64,000 bases of DNA from Streptomyces mirabilis (GCF_039503195.1 NZ_JBCJKP010000001.1:3286001-3350000), one strand, 5' to 3'; shown: positions 21,872-30,953, counted from the stretch's first letter. Notes: generated by a model from the sequence alone, not told the origin. Numbers and translations: made by a program.

Positions 21872-24818
21872 TCCGCCGGTAGTCCTCGAGCATGTCGCCG
21901 ACATGACCGGGCCCGTACCCCAGGTACCGCCCGACCGCGGCGAGTTCACGCCCGTCGGAGGGAAACGTGTCCCCGGCCCGCCCCCGCACCAGCATCACCG
22001 CGTTGCGCACCCGCGTGGCCAGCACCCATGCCTCGTCCAGGATCGCCGCGTCCTCCCCGGACACCAGTCCCGCCGCGCACGCCGCGCCCAGCGCCTCCCG
22101 TGTCCGAGTGGTCCGCAGCCCCGGCTCCACCCACCCGTGCTGCAACTGGAACAGCTGCACGGTCCACTCCACGTCGGACAGCCCGCCCCGCCCCAGCTTG
22201 GTGTGCAGCGTCGGATCGGCCCCGCGGGGCATCCGCTCCGACTCCATCCGGGCCTTCAGCCGCCGGATCTCCCGTACGGCGTCGTCACCGAGCCCCTCCG
22301 CTGGATACCGCAACGGATCGACCAGTTCGATGAACCGCCGCCCCAGGTCCTCGTCCCCCGCGACGATCTCGGCCCGCAAGAGGGCCTGCGACTCCCACAC
22401 CAACGACCACCGCCGGTAGTAGGCCGCGTAGGAGTTCAGCGTCCGCACCAAAGGCCCGGACTTCCCCTCGGGCCGCAGATCGGCGTCGATCAGCAAGGGC
22501 GGATCCGCGCTGGAGACCTGAAGCAACCGCCGCATCTCCGAGACAACCGCGTTGGCCGCCCGGGATGCTTCCTGCTCGTCGACACCCTGGCGGGGCTCAT
22601 GCACGAACAGCACGTCCGCGTCGGACCCGTAACCGAGTTCGTGCCCCCCGAACCGCCCCATCCCGATGACGGCGAACCGCGTGGGCAGCGTGTCCCCCCA
22701 CTTGTCCCGCACCACGGCCCGCAGGGTCCCCGCCAGCGTCGCCGCCGTCAGGTCGGACACGGCCCCGCCCACCTGATCCACCAGCGCGCCCTGATCGGCG
22801 ACGGCCGGCGTCTCCTCGGTACCGTACGAGGCGACGATGTCCGCGGCGGCCGTGCGGAACAGCTCCCGCCGTCGTACGCCACGCGCGGCGGTCACCGCCT
22901 GCTCGCCCCCGTCGGCGCGCCTCACCGCGGCGAGGATCTCCTGCTCCAGATGGGCACGGCCGCGCGGTTCGAGCCCGCCCCCGTCCCCGTCGCCGAGCAG
23001 CGCGACGGCCTCCGGCGCCCGCATCAGCAGGTCCGGGGCGAGCCGGCCGGCCGACAACACCCGCGCCAGGTTCTCCGCCGCGGCACCTTCGTCCCTCAAC
23101 AGCCGCAGATACCAGGGGGTCTTGCCCAGGGCGTCCGACACCTTGCGGAAGTTCAGCAACCCGGCGTCGGGGTCGGCGGAATCCGCGAACCACCCCAACA
23201 GCACGGGCAGCAGGGTCCGCTGGATCGCGGCCTTCCGCGAGACCCCGGAGGCCAGCGCCTCCAAATGCCGCAACGCCGCGGCCGGGTCGGCGTACCCGAG
23301 GGCGACGAGCCGCTCCCGCGCCGCGTTCGGACTCAGCCGGCTCTCGCCCGGGGCGAGTTGGGCCACGGCATCCAGCAGCGGCCGGTAGAACAACTTCTCG
23401 TGCAGCCGCCGTACGACAGCCGCGTGCCGCTTCCACTCACGGTTCAGCTCGACGACGGGATCGGCCCGCAGCCCGAGCGACCGCCCGATGCGCCGCAGAT
23501 CGGCATCGTCCTCGGGCACCAGATGGGTCCGCCGCAGCCGGTAGAGCTGTATCCGGTGCTCCATGGACCGCAGGAACCGATAGGCCTCGTCGAGCTGCAC
23601 GCCGTCGGCCCGCCCGACATACCCGCCGGCCGCGAGCGCCTTCAACGCGTCCAGTGTGGTGCCGCTGCGCAACGAGGTGTCGGCCCGCCCATGCACCAAC
23701 TGGAGCAGCTGCACGGCGAATTCGACATCGCGCAGTCCTCCCGGTCCGAGTTTCAGCTCGCGCTCGATCTCGGCGACGGGGATGTTCTCCACGACCCGCC
23801 GCCGCATCTTCTGTACGTCGGCGACGAAGTTCTCCCGCTCGGCGGCGTGCCACACCAGGGGCGCCAGCGTGGCCACGTACTCCTCGCCGAGTCCGAGGTC
23901 CCCGGCCACGGGCCGTGCCTTCAACAGCGCCTGGAACTCCCAGGTCTTGGCCCACCGCTGGTAGTAGGCGAGGTGACTGCTCAGGGTCCGTACCAGGGGC
24001 CCGCTCCGCCCCTCGGGCCGCAGATTCGCGTCGACGGGCCAGATGCTGCCCTCGACGGTGGTCTCGGAACAGATCCGCATCATGTGGGAGGCGAGCCGGG
24101 TGGCGGCCTGCAGCGCCTTGCGCTCGTCAGCCCCGTCCACCGCCTCCCCCACGAAGATGACGTCGACGTCGGACACGTAGTTCAGCTCGTGCCCCCCGCA
24201 CTTCCCCATCGCGACCACCGCGAGTCGGCACAGCGCGGCGTCGTCGGGCGCGGCCCTGCCGGCGATGGCGAGCGCGGCGCGCAGGGTGGCCGTGGCGAGG
24301 TCGGCGAGTTCGGCGGCGGTCTGGGCGAGGTCGGTGGTGCCGCACACGTCACGTGCGGCGATGGACAGCAGGCAGCGCCGGTAGGCGACGCGCAGGGCGA
24401 CGGGATCGGTCGCCTCCGCGAGCCCCCGCTCGAAATCCCGTACCCCGGGGTGGAGGTCCTGCGGCTCGTACGTCACGAGCTCATGCCAGTCGCGCGGGTG
24501 CCGGGCGAGGTGGTCGGCGAGGGCGGCGGAGGCACCGAGGACGCCGAGCAGCCGGTCGCGCAGCGGCTTGGCCGCGATCAGGGTGTCGAGGAGTTCCCGC
24601 TCGGCGATGTGACCGTCCTGCGCCTCTACGAGCCGCACGAGCCCGAGCAGTGCGAGATCGGGATCGGCGGTGGCGCCGAGCGCGTCGAGGAGCACCGGAT
24701 CGGACCGTACGGGCTCGAGCTCCGCGCCGTCCAGGAGCCGCTCGGCGGCCGACGGATCGGTGAAGCCGTGTCGCAGCAGCCGCGTGAAGGTACTGCTCCT
24801 GCGCCCCGGCGCCATCAT
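21822..24818 (-). CDS. glnE: Bifunctional glutamine synthetase adenylyltransferase/adenylyl-removing enzyme
   Basis: A cytoplasmic enzyme of 998 residues that adds and removes AMP on GlnA-type glutamine synthetase in response to nitrogen status. Two nucleotidyltransferase domains are visible. The first, at about 195-240, has MGKCGGHELNYVSDVDVIFV. The second, at about 700-740, has GMGRFGGHELGYGSDADVLFV. The ATG-ATG at 24818 follows GGGAGG with good spacing; the longer start at 24863 is unlikely. The length matches actinobacterial GlnE. A GlnA-like gene lies 8 kb away, but that protein lacks the usual adenylylation motif. Confidence 0.95.
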   Translation of the reverse strand: MMAPGRRSSTFTRLLRHGFTDPSAAERLLDGAELEPVRSDPVLLDALGATADPDLALLGLVRLVEAQDGHIAERELLDTLIAAKPLRDRLLGVLGASAALADHLARHPRDWHELVTYEPQDLHPGVRDFERGLAEATDPVALRVAYRRCLLSIAARDVCGTTDLAQTAAELADLATATLRAALAIAGRAAPDDAALCRLAVVAMGKCGGHELNYVSDVDVIFVGEAVDGADERKALQAATRLASHMMRICSETTVEGSIWPVDANLRPEGRSGPLVRTLSSHLAYYQRWAKTWEFQALLKARPVAGDLGLGEEYVATLAPLVWHAAERENFVADVQKMRRRVVENIPVAEIERELKLGPGGLRDVEFAVQLLQLVHGRADTSLRSGTTLDALKALAAGGYVGRADGVQLDEAYRFLRSMEHRIQLYRLRRTHLVPEDDADLRRIGRSLGLRADPVVELNREWKRHAAVVRRLHEKLFYRPLLDAVAQLAPGESRLSPNAARERLVALGYADPAAALRHLEALASGVSRKAAIQRTLLPVLLGWFADSADPDAGLLNFRKVSDALGKTPWYLRLLRDEGAAAENLARVLSAGRLAPDLLMRAPEAVALLGDGDGGGLEPRGRAHLEQEILAAVRRADGGEQAVTAARGVRRRELFRTAAADIVASYGTEETPAVADQGALVDQVGGAVSDLTAATLAGTLRAVVRDKWGDTLPTRFAVIGMGRFGGHELGYGSDADVLFVHEPRQGVDEQEASRAANAVVSEMRRLLQVSSADPPLLIDADLRPEGKSGPLVRTLNSYAAYYRRWSLVWESQALLRAEIVAGDEDLGRRFIELVDPLRYPAEGLGDDAVREIRRLKARMESERMPRGADPTLHTKLGRGGLSDVEWTVQLFQLQHGWVEPGLRTTRTREALGAACAAGLVSGEDAAILDEAWVLATRVRNAVMLVRGRAGDTFPSDGRELAAVGRYLGYGPGHVGDMLEDYRRITRRARAVVEVLFYGA

Positions 24819-25029
24819 CCTGGGCCCTCCCGTCGGATCAGGTCGCACGACCGGTCCGATCAAGGTCGTACGAGCCTGAGCCTAACCCCGGTCCCCGCGG
24901 TGGCGCCCCGCGCCGGAATCGGCTTCCGTAGGAGGTGTGCTTGGATGCGGCCCGCGCGAGCGGCGAGGAAGGCAAGAAAAGTAAGAAGGCGAGCGCGGTG
25001 GCGACGACCGCGCGGCCGAGAGGTAAGCA

Positions 25030-25051
25030 GTTCATCAGGTCTTCACCCCGC
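25030..25051 (+). promoter_or_regulatory. Candidate PHO box upstream of the phosphoesterase gene
   Basis: Two adjacent 11-base direct-repeat units (GTTCATCAGGT and CTTCACCCCGC, cores TTCA exactly 11 bases apart) match the Streptomyces PhoP consensus unit GTTCACCCGGC. They lie about 95 bases before the start, just above a TTGACG -35-like hexamer at 25063. The remaining part of the 327-base glnE-phosphoesterase gap shows nothing else I can support. Confidence 0.5.
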
Positions 25052-25145
25052 CGGTTGGGTGGCTTGACGCAGGGGAATGTTGGCGTGTGCATGCTCTGTC
25101 CGCACCGCCACCGTCGTCTTCCCCCACCCCCACCGGAGGTCTGAA

Positions 25146-26036
25146 GTGTCCGGCAGAAACGTGTACCGCCGCAGTCGTGCCGTCGTGGCGTCCGCCCTCG
25201 CCTTCACCGCAGCCGCGGTGGGTCTGTGGACCGGCCTCGGCGGCTCCACGACCGCGCACGCCGCGGCCGGGGTACCGACCCCGGATCACGTGGTCGTCGT
25301 GGTCTTCGAGAACCACGCGTACAGCCAGGTGATCGGCTCCTCCAGCGCCCCGTACATCAACTCGCTCAAGACCGGCGGCGCCAACCTCACCTCGTCGTAC
25401 GCCGAGACGCACCCGAGCCAGCCCAACTACTACGCCCTCTTCTCCGGCTCCACCCAGGGCGTCACCGACGACAGCTGTGTCACCCCCGGCTTCTCCTCCG
25501 CCGCGAACCTCGCCTCCGAGGTGATCGCGGCGGGCAGGACCTGGGCCAGCTACAACGAGACGCTGCCGAGCCAGGGCTCCACGACGTGCAGCAGCGGCAA
25601 CTACGCGCAGAAGCACAACCCGTGGTTCGGCTTCAGCAACGTACCGACGTCGTCCGCGAAGACCTTCACCCAGTTCCCGACGGACTACACGACGCTTCCG
25701 CAGGTCTCCTTCGTGGTCCCCAACCTGTGCAGCGACATGCACGACTGCTCGGTGTCGACCGGTGACACCTGGCTGAAGAACAACCTGGGCGCGTACGCGA
25801 CCTGGGCCAAGACCCACAACAGCCTGCTCGTCGTCACCTTCGACGAGGACAACCGGCTCAGCGGCAACAAGATCCCGACCGTGTTCTACGGCCAGCAGGT
25901 GACCGCGGGATCCACCAGCTCGACCACCTACAACCACTACGACCTGCTGCGCACCCTGGAGGACTCGCAGGGCCTGTCGACACACGCGGGCAACGCCGCC
26001 TCCGGCAAGGACATCACCGGTATCTGGACGTCCTGA
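25146..26036 (+). CDS. Secreted phosphoesterase (acid phosphatase / phospholipase C-like family)
   Basis: A 296-residue exported phosphoesterase of the AcpA/PlcC-like family. The signal peptide (SRAVVASALAFTAAAVGLWTGLGG) ends near AHAAA. Family motifs are VVVVFENHAYSQVIG at the start of the mature protein, SYAETHPSQPNYYALFSG (metal site region), VPNLCSDMHDC and LLVVTFDEDN. The GTG at 25146 follows GGAGGT with ideal spacing. Such enzymes release phosphate from organic esters outside the cell, which fits the PHO-like box upstream. An MFS gene starts one base after its stop, so they share an operon. Confidence 0.87.
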   Translation: MSGRNVYRRSRAVVASALAFTAAAVGLWTGLGGSTTAHAAAGVPTPDHVVVVVFENHAYSQVIGSSSAPYINSLKTGGANLTSSYAETHPSQPNYYALFSGSTQGVTDDSCVTPGFSSAANLASEVIAAGRTWASYNETLPSQGSTTCSSGNYAQKHNPWFGFSNVPTSSAKTFTQFPTDYTTLPQVSFVVPNLCSDMHDCSVSTGDTWLKNNLGAYATWAKTHNSLLVVTFDEDNRLSGNKIPTVFYGQQVTAGSTSSTTYNHYDLLRTLEDSQGLSTHAGNAASGKDITGIWTS

Positions 26037-26037
26037 G

Positions 26038-27465
26038 ATGTACGTGGCGGACAGCCGCGCCTCCACGAGTGCGGCGTCCGCGGAAGGCGCCGTCCGGCCT
26101 CGTGCCGGACGGCGCCGTGCCGCGGTCGCGCCCACGGTGCTGGCGCTCGGCGCGGTCAGTCTCATCACCGACGTCTCCTCGGAGATGGTCACGGCGGTAC
26201 TGCCCCTGTACCTGGTGACGGGCCTCGGCCTGTCCCCGCTGGGCTTCGGCCTCCTGGACGGCATCTACAACGGCTTCTCGGCTCTCGTCCGGCTGATCGG
26301 GGGCCACCTGGCCGACCGCGGCGGCGGCCGCCACAAGGGGGTGGCGGGCTTCGGCTACGCCCTCTCGGCGGCCTGCAAGCCCCTGCTGCTCCTGGCCCAC
26401 ACGCTCACCCCGATCGGCCTGATCCTGGCCGCCGACCGCACCGGCAAGGGCCTGCGCACGGCCCCGCGCGACGCGCTGATCTCACTGTCGAGCACGCCGG
26501 AGACACGGGGGCGCGCGTTCGGCGTGCACCGGGCGATGGACACGGCGGGCGCGCTGTTCGGTCCCCTCGTGGCCTTCCTGATCCTGCGGGCCACGGTCGA
26601 CGGGTACGACGCGGTGTTCACGGTGAGCTTCTGCGTGGCGGTGGTGGGCGTACTGGTCCTGGTGCTGTTCGTGCCGAACAGTGTGAACGGCGCTCGTACG
26701 AAGTCCGATCCGGACGGGGCTCGTACGAAGTCCGGTCCCGACGGCGCTCGCACCAAGTCCGCTCCCGACGGCGCTCGCACCAAGTCCGCTCCCGACGGCG
26801 CTCGTTCGCCGGCGACAGGGACGGCACCGCGGGCAATCTCCGGGGACACCGCACCCCGTCCCACCCTGCGCGCGGCCCTCGCCCTCCTCGGCCGCCCCGA
26901 CCTGCGCCGCGTCACCCTCTGCGCGCTCCTCCTGGGCCTCGCGACGGTCAGCGACTCCTTCGTCTACCTGCTTCTCCAGCGGCGCCTGGGCGTACCGGAC
27001 CGCTGGTTCGCGCTGCTGCCCCTCGGCACGGCGGCGGCCTTCCTGCTCCTGGCCGTCCCGCTCGGCCGCCTCGCGGACCGGGTCGGCCGCTGGCGGGTGT
27101 TCCTGGCCGGCCACGGCGCCCTGCTCCTCGCGTACGCCCTCCTGCTCGCCTCCTGGCACGGAACGGCACTGCCGTACGCCGTCCTGCTCCTGCACGGCTG
27201 CTTCTACGCCGCCACCGACGGCGTACTGATGGCGGTGGCCTCGGAGAGCGTGCCCGAGGAACTGCGCTCGTCCGGTCTCGCCCTCGTCCAGACCGGCCAG
27301 GCCCTGGCCCGTTTCGTCTGCTCGCTCGGCTTCGGCGCGGCATGGACGGCATGGGGCGACCGTACGGCGCTCACGGCGTCGACGGTGGCGCTGGCGCTCT
27401 GCGCCCTGTTCGCGCTCACACTCCGCCGTCCCACCCCCTCCGCCCCTTCAGAAGGCCTCGCATGA
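26038..27465 (+). CDS. MFS transporter with a tandem-repeat central loop
   Basis: A 12-helix major facilitator of 475 residues. Early helices include LGAVSLITDVSSEMVTAVLP, and the loop RTGKGLRTAPRDALI is typical of a bacterial MFS subgroup. The long cytoplasmic loop between helices 6 and 7 (about residues 218-256) has four 9-residue repeats of the form GARTKSxPD. It starts two bases after the phosphoesterase stop and overlaps the next gene by ATGA, so the three are translationally linked. The substrate is unknown; a phosphate- or organophosphate-related one is suggested only by context. Confidence 0.87.
   Translation: MYVADSRASTSAASAEGAVRPRAGRRRAAVAPTVLALGAVSLITDVSSEMVTAVLPLYLVTGLGLSPLGFGLLDGIYNGFSALVRLIGGHLADRGGGRHKGVAGFGYALSAACKPLLLLAHTLTPIGLILAADRTGKGLRTAPRDALISLSSTPETRGRAFGVHRAMDTAGALFGPLVAFLILRATVDGYDAVFTVSFCVAVVGVLVLVLFVPNSVNGARTKSDPDGARTKSGPDGARTKSAPDGARTKSAPDGARSPATGTAPRAISGDTAPRPTLRAALALLGRPDLRRVTLCALLLGLATVSDSFVYLLLQRRLGVPDRWFALLPLGTAAAFLLLAVPLGRLADRVGRWRVFLAGHGALLLAYALLLASWHGTALPYAVLLLHGCFYAATDGVLMAVASESVPEELRSSGLALVQTGQALARFVCSLGFGAAWTAWGDRTALTASTVALALCALFALTLRRPTPSAPSEGLA
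26689..26806 (+). repeat. 27-bp coding tandem repeat in the MFS gene
   Basis: Four full 27-base units begin at 26689, 26716, 26743 and 26770, and a partial fifth begins at 26797. The third and fourth units are identical. They encode GARTKS(D/G/A)PD and keep the frame. Confidence 0.9.
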
Positions 27466-28487
27466 CCCTCCGTACCCGCATCCTGGTCCTGATCTCGGCG
27501 CTGGTCGTCCTGGCGGGCGTGGCCACGGCCTCCGTCCTGCACGCCTCGGCCCGCGCGGACCGCAAGAACCAGACCCAGCCCGGCGGCCCGAGCATCACCG
27601 CGGGCACGGTCGCGCTCGCCACCGGGTCCGGGAGCCGCATGATCTTCCGGAACATGGCCTGGGGCCCGCACCGCGACGAACTGACGACGGTCCCGGCATC
27701 GAACCCCTCGGGACCCCGCACGGCGTCGAAGGTCAAATGCCTCCGCTTCTACGCGTCCGCGGGCACCGGCGTCTGCCTCCAGTCGGTGCACGGCCCGGTC
27801 CAGGACACCTACCGGGCCGTCCTCCTCGACACGCGCCTGCGCGAGACGGCCCGCTACGACGTCCCCGGCATCCCGTCCCGCGCCCGCGTCTCCCCCAGCG
27901 GCAGGTACGCCGCGTGGACGGCCTTCGTCGGCGGCGACTCGTACGCGGGTACGAACTTCTCCACGCGCGCGGCGATCGTGGACACGAGAACGGGGAAACT
28001 GACCCCCTCCTTGGAGGCGTTCCGCCTCGTGAAGGACGGCAGGACGTACCACGCGGCGGACGTCAACTTCTGGGGCGTCACGTTCGCGGCCGACGACCGC
28101 ACGTTCTACGCGACGCTGGCGACGAAGGGCAGGACGTATCTGATCCGAGGAGACCTCCGGGCCCGCACCCTCACGACCCTCCACACCAACGTCGAGTGCC
28201 CCTCGCTCTCCCCCGACGGCACGCGCGTCGCCTACAAGAAGCGCGTGCCGGGCCTGTCGAAGGACGCCCCCTGGCACCTGTACGTCCTCGACCTGCGCAC
28301 GATGCGCGAAACCCCGCTGGCCGAGTCCCGCAGCGTCGACGACCAGGTGGTCTGGCGCGACGACCGCACGATCGTCTACGCCCTCCCCGGCGACTACGGA
28401 GCCGACCTCTACACCGTCCCGTCCGACGGCACGGGAACGCCGCGGCGCATCAGCACCGCGGCGGTGTCTCCCGCGTACGTGAACTAG
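27462..28487 (+). CDS. TolB-like beta-propeller exported/membrane-anchored protein
   Basis: A 341-residue protein with an N-terminal membrane segment (ILVLISALVVLAGVATASVL) and PD40/TolB-like repeats, seen as VSPSGRYAAWTAFV, LSPDGTRVAYKKR and VVWRDDRTIVYALPG. It probably faces outward and binds a partner or sugar, but no catalytic motif is seen. Its ATG overlaps the MFS stop (ATGA). It is the last gene of a phosphoesterase-MFS-propeller operon. The function is not recognised. Confidence 0.75.
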   Translation: MTLRTRILVLISALVVLAGVATASVLHASARADRKNQTQPGGPSITAGTVALATGSGSRMIFRNMAWGPHRDELTTVPASNPSGPRTASKVKCLRFYASAGTGVCLQSVHGPVQDTYRAVLLDTRLRETARYDVPGIPSRARVSPSGRYAAWTAFVGGDSYAGTNFSTRAAIVDTRTGKLTPSLEAFRLVKDGRTYHAADVNFWGVTFAADDRTFYATLATKGRTYLIRGDLRARTLTTLHTNVECPSLSPDGTRVAYKKRVPGLSKDAPWHLYVLDLRTMRETPLAESRSVDDQVVWRDDRTIVYALPGDYGADLYTVPSDGTGTPRRISTAAVSPAYVN

Positions 28488-28529
28488 CCGACGGCGTACG
28501 TGAACCAGCCGACGGCGTACGTGAACTAG
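28474..28529. repeat. Three 21-bp direct repeats at convergent gene ends
   Basis: Units start at 28474, 28495 and 28516 with the core CGTACGTGAAC(T/C)AGCCGACGG; the third is partial. The repeat spans the stop of the propeller gene and the stop of the SGNH hydrolase. Confidence 0.9.
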
Positions 28530-29698
28530 GCGAAGGCGCCCTGGGCGGTGAAGGCCAGCTCGGCGAAGCGTTCGCCGATACGGCGATGGGTGGCGGCGTC
28601 CGGGTGGAGCTGGTCGGGCAGCGGCAACTCGGCGAAGTCGGCCTCACCGTAGAGGTCCAGGCCGTCCAGGTGGTGCAGGTTCGGATCCTCGGCCGCCCGC
28701 TGCTCCACGATCCGGGCCAGCTCGTCGCGGATGACACGCAACGTCAGTTTCCCGCTCGCGCGCTCCGCCGGATCCCCCACGGCCAGGAACCGCAGCCGCC
28801 CCGCCCCGATGTCGGAGAGGTCCGGGGCGGTGGGCCCGGGCGTGTCCTCATGGATGGGGCAGAGAAGAGGCGAGACGACCAGCAGCGGCGTGGTGGGATG
28901 CCCGTCACGGACGGTGTCGAGAAAGCCGTGCACCGCCGGGCCGAAGGCACGCAACCGCATCGCGTCGGCGTTGACCAGATTGATCCCGATCTTGACGCTG
29001 ATCAGGTCGGCGGCGGTGTCCCTCATGGCCCGCGCGGTGAACGGATCGAGCAGAGCGCTCCCGCTCAGCCCCAGGTTGATCAGTTCCACACCGGCGAGGG
29101 AGGCGGCGAGCGCGGGCCAGGTGGAGGTGGGCCCGGCGGCGGTGGAACCGTGACTGATCGAGCTGCCGTGATGCAGCCACACCCTGCGTCCCCGGTCCGG
29201 CGCGGGCTCGACGGGGGCGTCGGTGCGCAGGGCGACGAGTTCGGTGGTCTCGTCGTACGGCAGCCAGATCTCGACGTCCTTGACGCCGTCGGACAGACCG
29301 TCGAAACGGAGGGTACCGACCGCTCCCGGCCGGGTCGAGGCCGCGCCGGTGGCCATGTCGACGGTCATCGTATTGCCGCCGATCACACTCGCCCGCCCCG
29401 CCGCCCGGCCGTCGACGACCAACTCGTACACCCCGTCCGGACGGGTCGGCGCACCCACGTAGACGAGCTTGGTGGGCAACGTGTCCAGCTCGACGGCGGT
29501 GGCCCGGGTACGGAAGACCAGCCGTACACCGGAGGGCTGGGCCTCGGCCATGGCCAGCTGTCCGTCGGGGATCTGCCCGCGGGCCCGGGCGGGCAGCCGG
29601 TGCGGGAGGACACCGCGTTCGGTGGGCTCCAGGTCGAGGGCACCGCGCAGGAGGTCGGCGGTGACGGGTGTGGTGATCCAGTCGTGGTCGGTGGTCAT
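28526..29698 (-). CDS. SGNH/GDSL-type hydrolase
   Basis: A 390-residue esterase-like protein without a signal peptide. A beta-rich N-terminal region (about 40-185) precedes an SGNH hydrolase domain. Block I is HHGSSISHGS (nucleophile Ser), then NLGLSGSALLD (Gly of the oxyanion hole), KIGINLVN (Asn) and DQLHPDAATH with the catalytic Asp/His. The layout is that of carbohydrate-esterase-like GDSL proteins. It follows a tetR gene on the same strand with a gap of about 70 bases, so that regulator may control it. The substrate is not known. Confidence 0.85.
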   Translation of the reverse strand: MTTDHDWITTPVTADLLRGALDLEPTERGVLPHRLPARARGQIPDGQLAMAEAQPSGVRLVFRTRATAVELDTLPTKLVYVGAPTRPDGVYELVVDGRAAGRASVIGGNTMTVDMATGAASTRPGAVGTLRFDGLSDGVKDVEIWLPYDETTELVALRTDAPVEPAPDRGRRVWLHHGSSISHGSTAAGPTSTWPALAASLAGVELINLGLSGSALLDPFTARAMRDTAADLISVKIGINLVNADAMRLRAFGPAVHGFLDTVRDGHPTTPLLVVSPLLCPIHEDTPGPTAPDLSDIGAGRLRFLAVGDPAERASGKLTLRVIRDELARIVEQRAAEDPNLHHLDGLDLYGEADFAELPLPDQLHPDAATHRRIGERFAELAFTAQGAFA

Positions 29699-29767
29699 GG
29701 CCTCGGTGTCTCCGTCAGAACTCTCGGGTGCCGGAATCGGCAGGAGGGGACGATTCCGGCGGGACGA

Positions 29768-30390
29768 TCAGGGGGCGGATGCGGGCTCGGTCGCTGTCGC
29801 TGTTGTCGCCGATGTCGCCGCCGCGCTCGCGGGCCAGTTCCGCAGCAGCGCGTCGAGGGCGTCCAGCATCCGCACCCAGGTCTCCTGCGTGTCGGGGGCG
29901 CTGTGGCTGAACCCTCCCCCATCTCCAGGCTGACGTAGCCGTGGAAGAAGCTGCCCAGCAGCCGCACGGCGTGTGTCTGGTCCGGCTCCGTCAGCGCGTA
30001 GCCACGCAGGATCGCCCGCGTCATCTGCGCGTGCCGCCCACCGGCGCTGGCGGCGGCCGTTGCCGGATCGAGCCTGAACTGGGCGGCGGCATAGCGGCCG
30101 GGATGCTCCCGGGCGTAGTCGCGGTAGACGTTCGCGAGAGCGGCCAGGGCGTCCTTGCCGGCCCGTCCGGCCAGCGCGGCGGCGCCCCGGTCGGCGAGTT
30201 CCTCCAGGGCGAGCAGGGCGATCCGGGTCTTGAGGTCCTGGGAGTTCTTCACGTGCGAGTACAGGCTCGCGACCTTCACGTCGAAGCGCCTGGCGAGCTC
30301 CGAGACGGTCACCTGATCGAAGCCGACCTCGTCGGCCAGCTCGGCCCCGGCAAGAACCAGACGTTCCGTGGTCAACCCGACACGCACCAT
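29768..30390 (-). pseudogene. TetR family regulator, frameshifted at 29916-29920
   Basis: A TetR repressor with HTH VTVSELARRFDVKVASLYSHVKN at about residues 25-50 and a WHG-like C-terminal domain (FFHGYVSLEMG). The frame breaks in a GGGGG run and continues as GGFSHSAPDTQETWVRMLDALDALLRNW, a typical family end. One more G restores about 208 residues. The ATG at 30390 is chosen because GGAGG sits six bases upstream. It is divergent from the FBP gene over a perfect palindrome and upstream of the SGNH hydrolase. The single-base break looks like a sequencing indel. Confidence 0.8.
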
Positions 30391-30425
30391 AACCTTCCTC
30401 CCATTCGCCATAACAGCTCATTCAT

Positions 30426-30446
30426 TTGCCTAACACCTTTAGGCAA
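30426..30446. promoter_or_regulatory. Palindromic TetR operator between tetR and the FBP gene
   Basis: Perfect 8-bp arms TTGCCTAA and TTAGGCAA with a 5-base centre fill the short gap between the divergent starts. This is the expected place for autoregulation and control of the FBP gene, whose start is seven bases away. Confidence 0.75.
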
Positions 30447-30452
30447 TTTACC

Positions 30453-30953
30453 ATGGCCCTCATGAAGCCGCTGACCGAACAAGAGATCCGCGCCGCGTTC
30501 GTGAACTGCACCAAGGGCGAGGCGAAGCGCCTGTCCGTCCCGCGCGACCTGGCCGACCACCCCTGGGACGACCTGGACTACCTCGGCTGGCGAGATCCCC
30601 AGTCCCCCGAACGCGCCTACCTCGTCCTCGAACTGAACGGCCACCCGAAGGCCCTGGTCCTGCGCAGCCCCAGCCCCACCTCCTGGCAGACCCGGCGCAG
30701 CATGTGCTCAATGTGCCTGACCACCCACACCGGCGGCGTCTCCCTGATGGTCGCCCCGAAGGCGGGCAAGGCCGGCCAGCAGGGCAACTCGGTCGGCGCC
30801 TACATATGCAGCGACCTCTCCTGCTCCCTGTACGTACGAGGCAAGAAGGACGCGGGCGCCGGCGCCCGCCTCCACGAGTCGCTCACGCTGGAGGAGAAGA
30901 TCCAACGAACGGTGACGAACCTGACGGCGTTCCTCACGAAGGTGTCGGCTTGA
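30453..30953 (+). CDS. FBP-domain (EF-G-binding, treble-clef zinc finger) protein
   Basis: A 166-residue cytoplasmic protein with the C-terminal treble-clef zinc finger found in EF-G-binding FusB-like proteins: CSMCLTTHTGG supplies one Cys pair and ICSDLSCSLYVRGKK the other. Members bind elongation factor G and some give fusidic-acid resistance. The actinobacterial short forms are poorly studied. The start is at 30453 or 30462 (MKPLTEQEIRAAF); neither has a ribosome site, so the message may be near-leaderless. A TetR palindrome directly upstream suggests inducible expression. Confidence 0.8.
   Translation: MALMKPLTEQEIRAAFVNCTKGEAKRLSVPRDLADHPWDDLDYLGWRDPQSPERAYLVLELNGHPKALVLRSPSPTSWQTRRSMCSMCLTTHTGGVSLMVAPKAGKAGQQGNSVGAYICSDLSCSLYVRGKKDAGAGARLHESLTLEEKIQRTVTNLTAFLTKVSA

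Noticed and set aside
24838..25035. 65-residue minus-strand frame with a signal-peptide-like start (MNCLPLGRAVVATALAFLLF)
   Set aside because: Weak ribosome site, a low-complexity tail, and overlap with glnE's 5' end and the PHO-like box. Kept as unproven.
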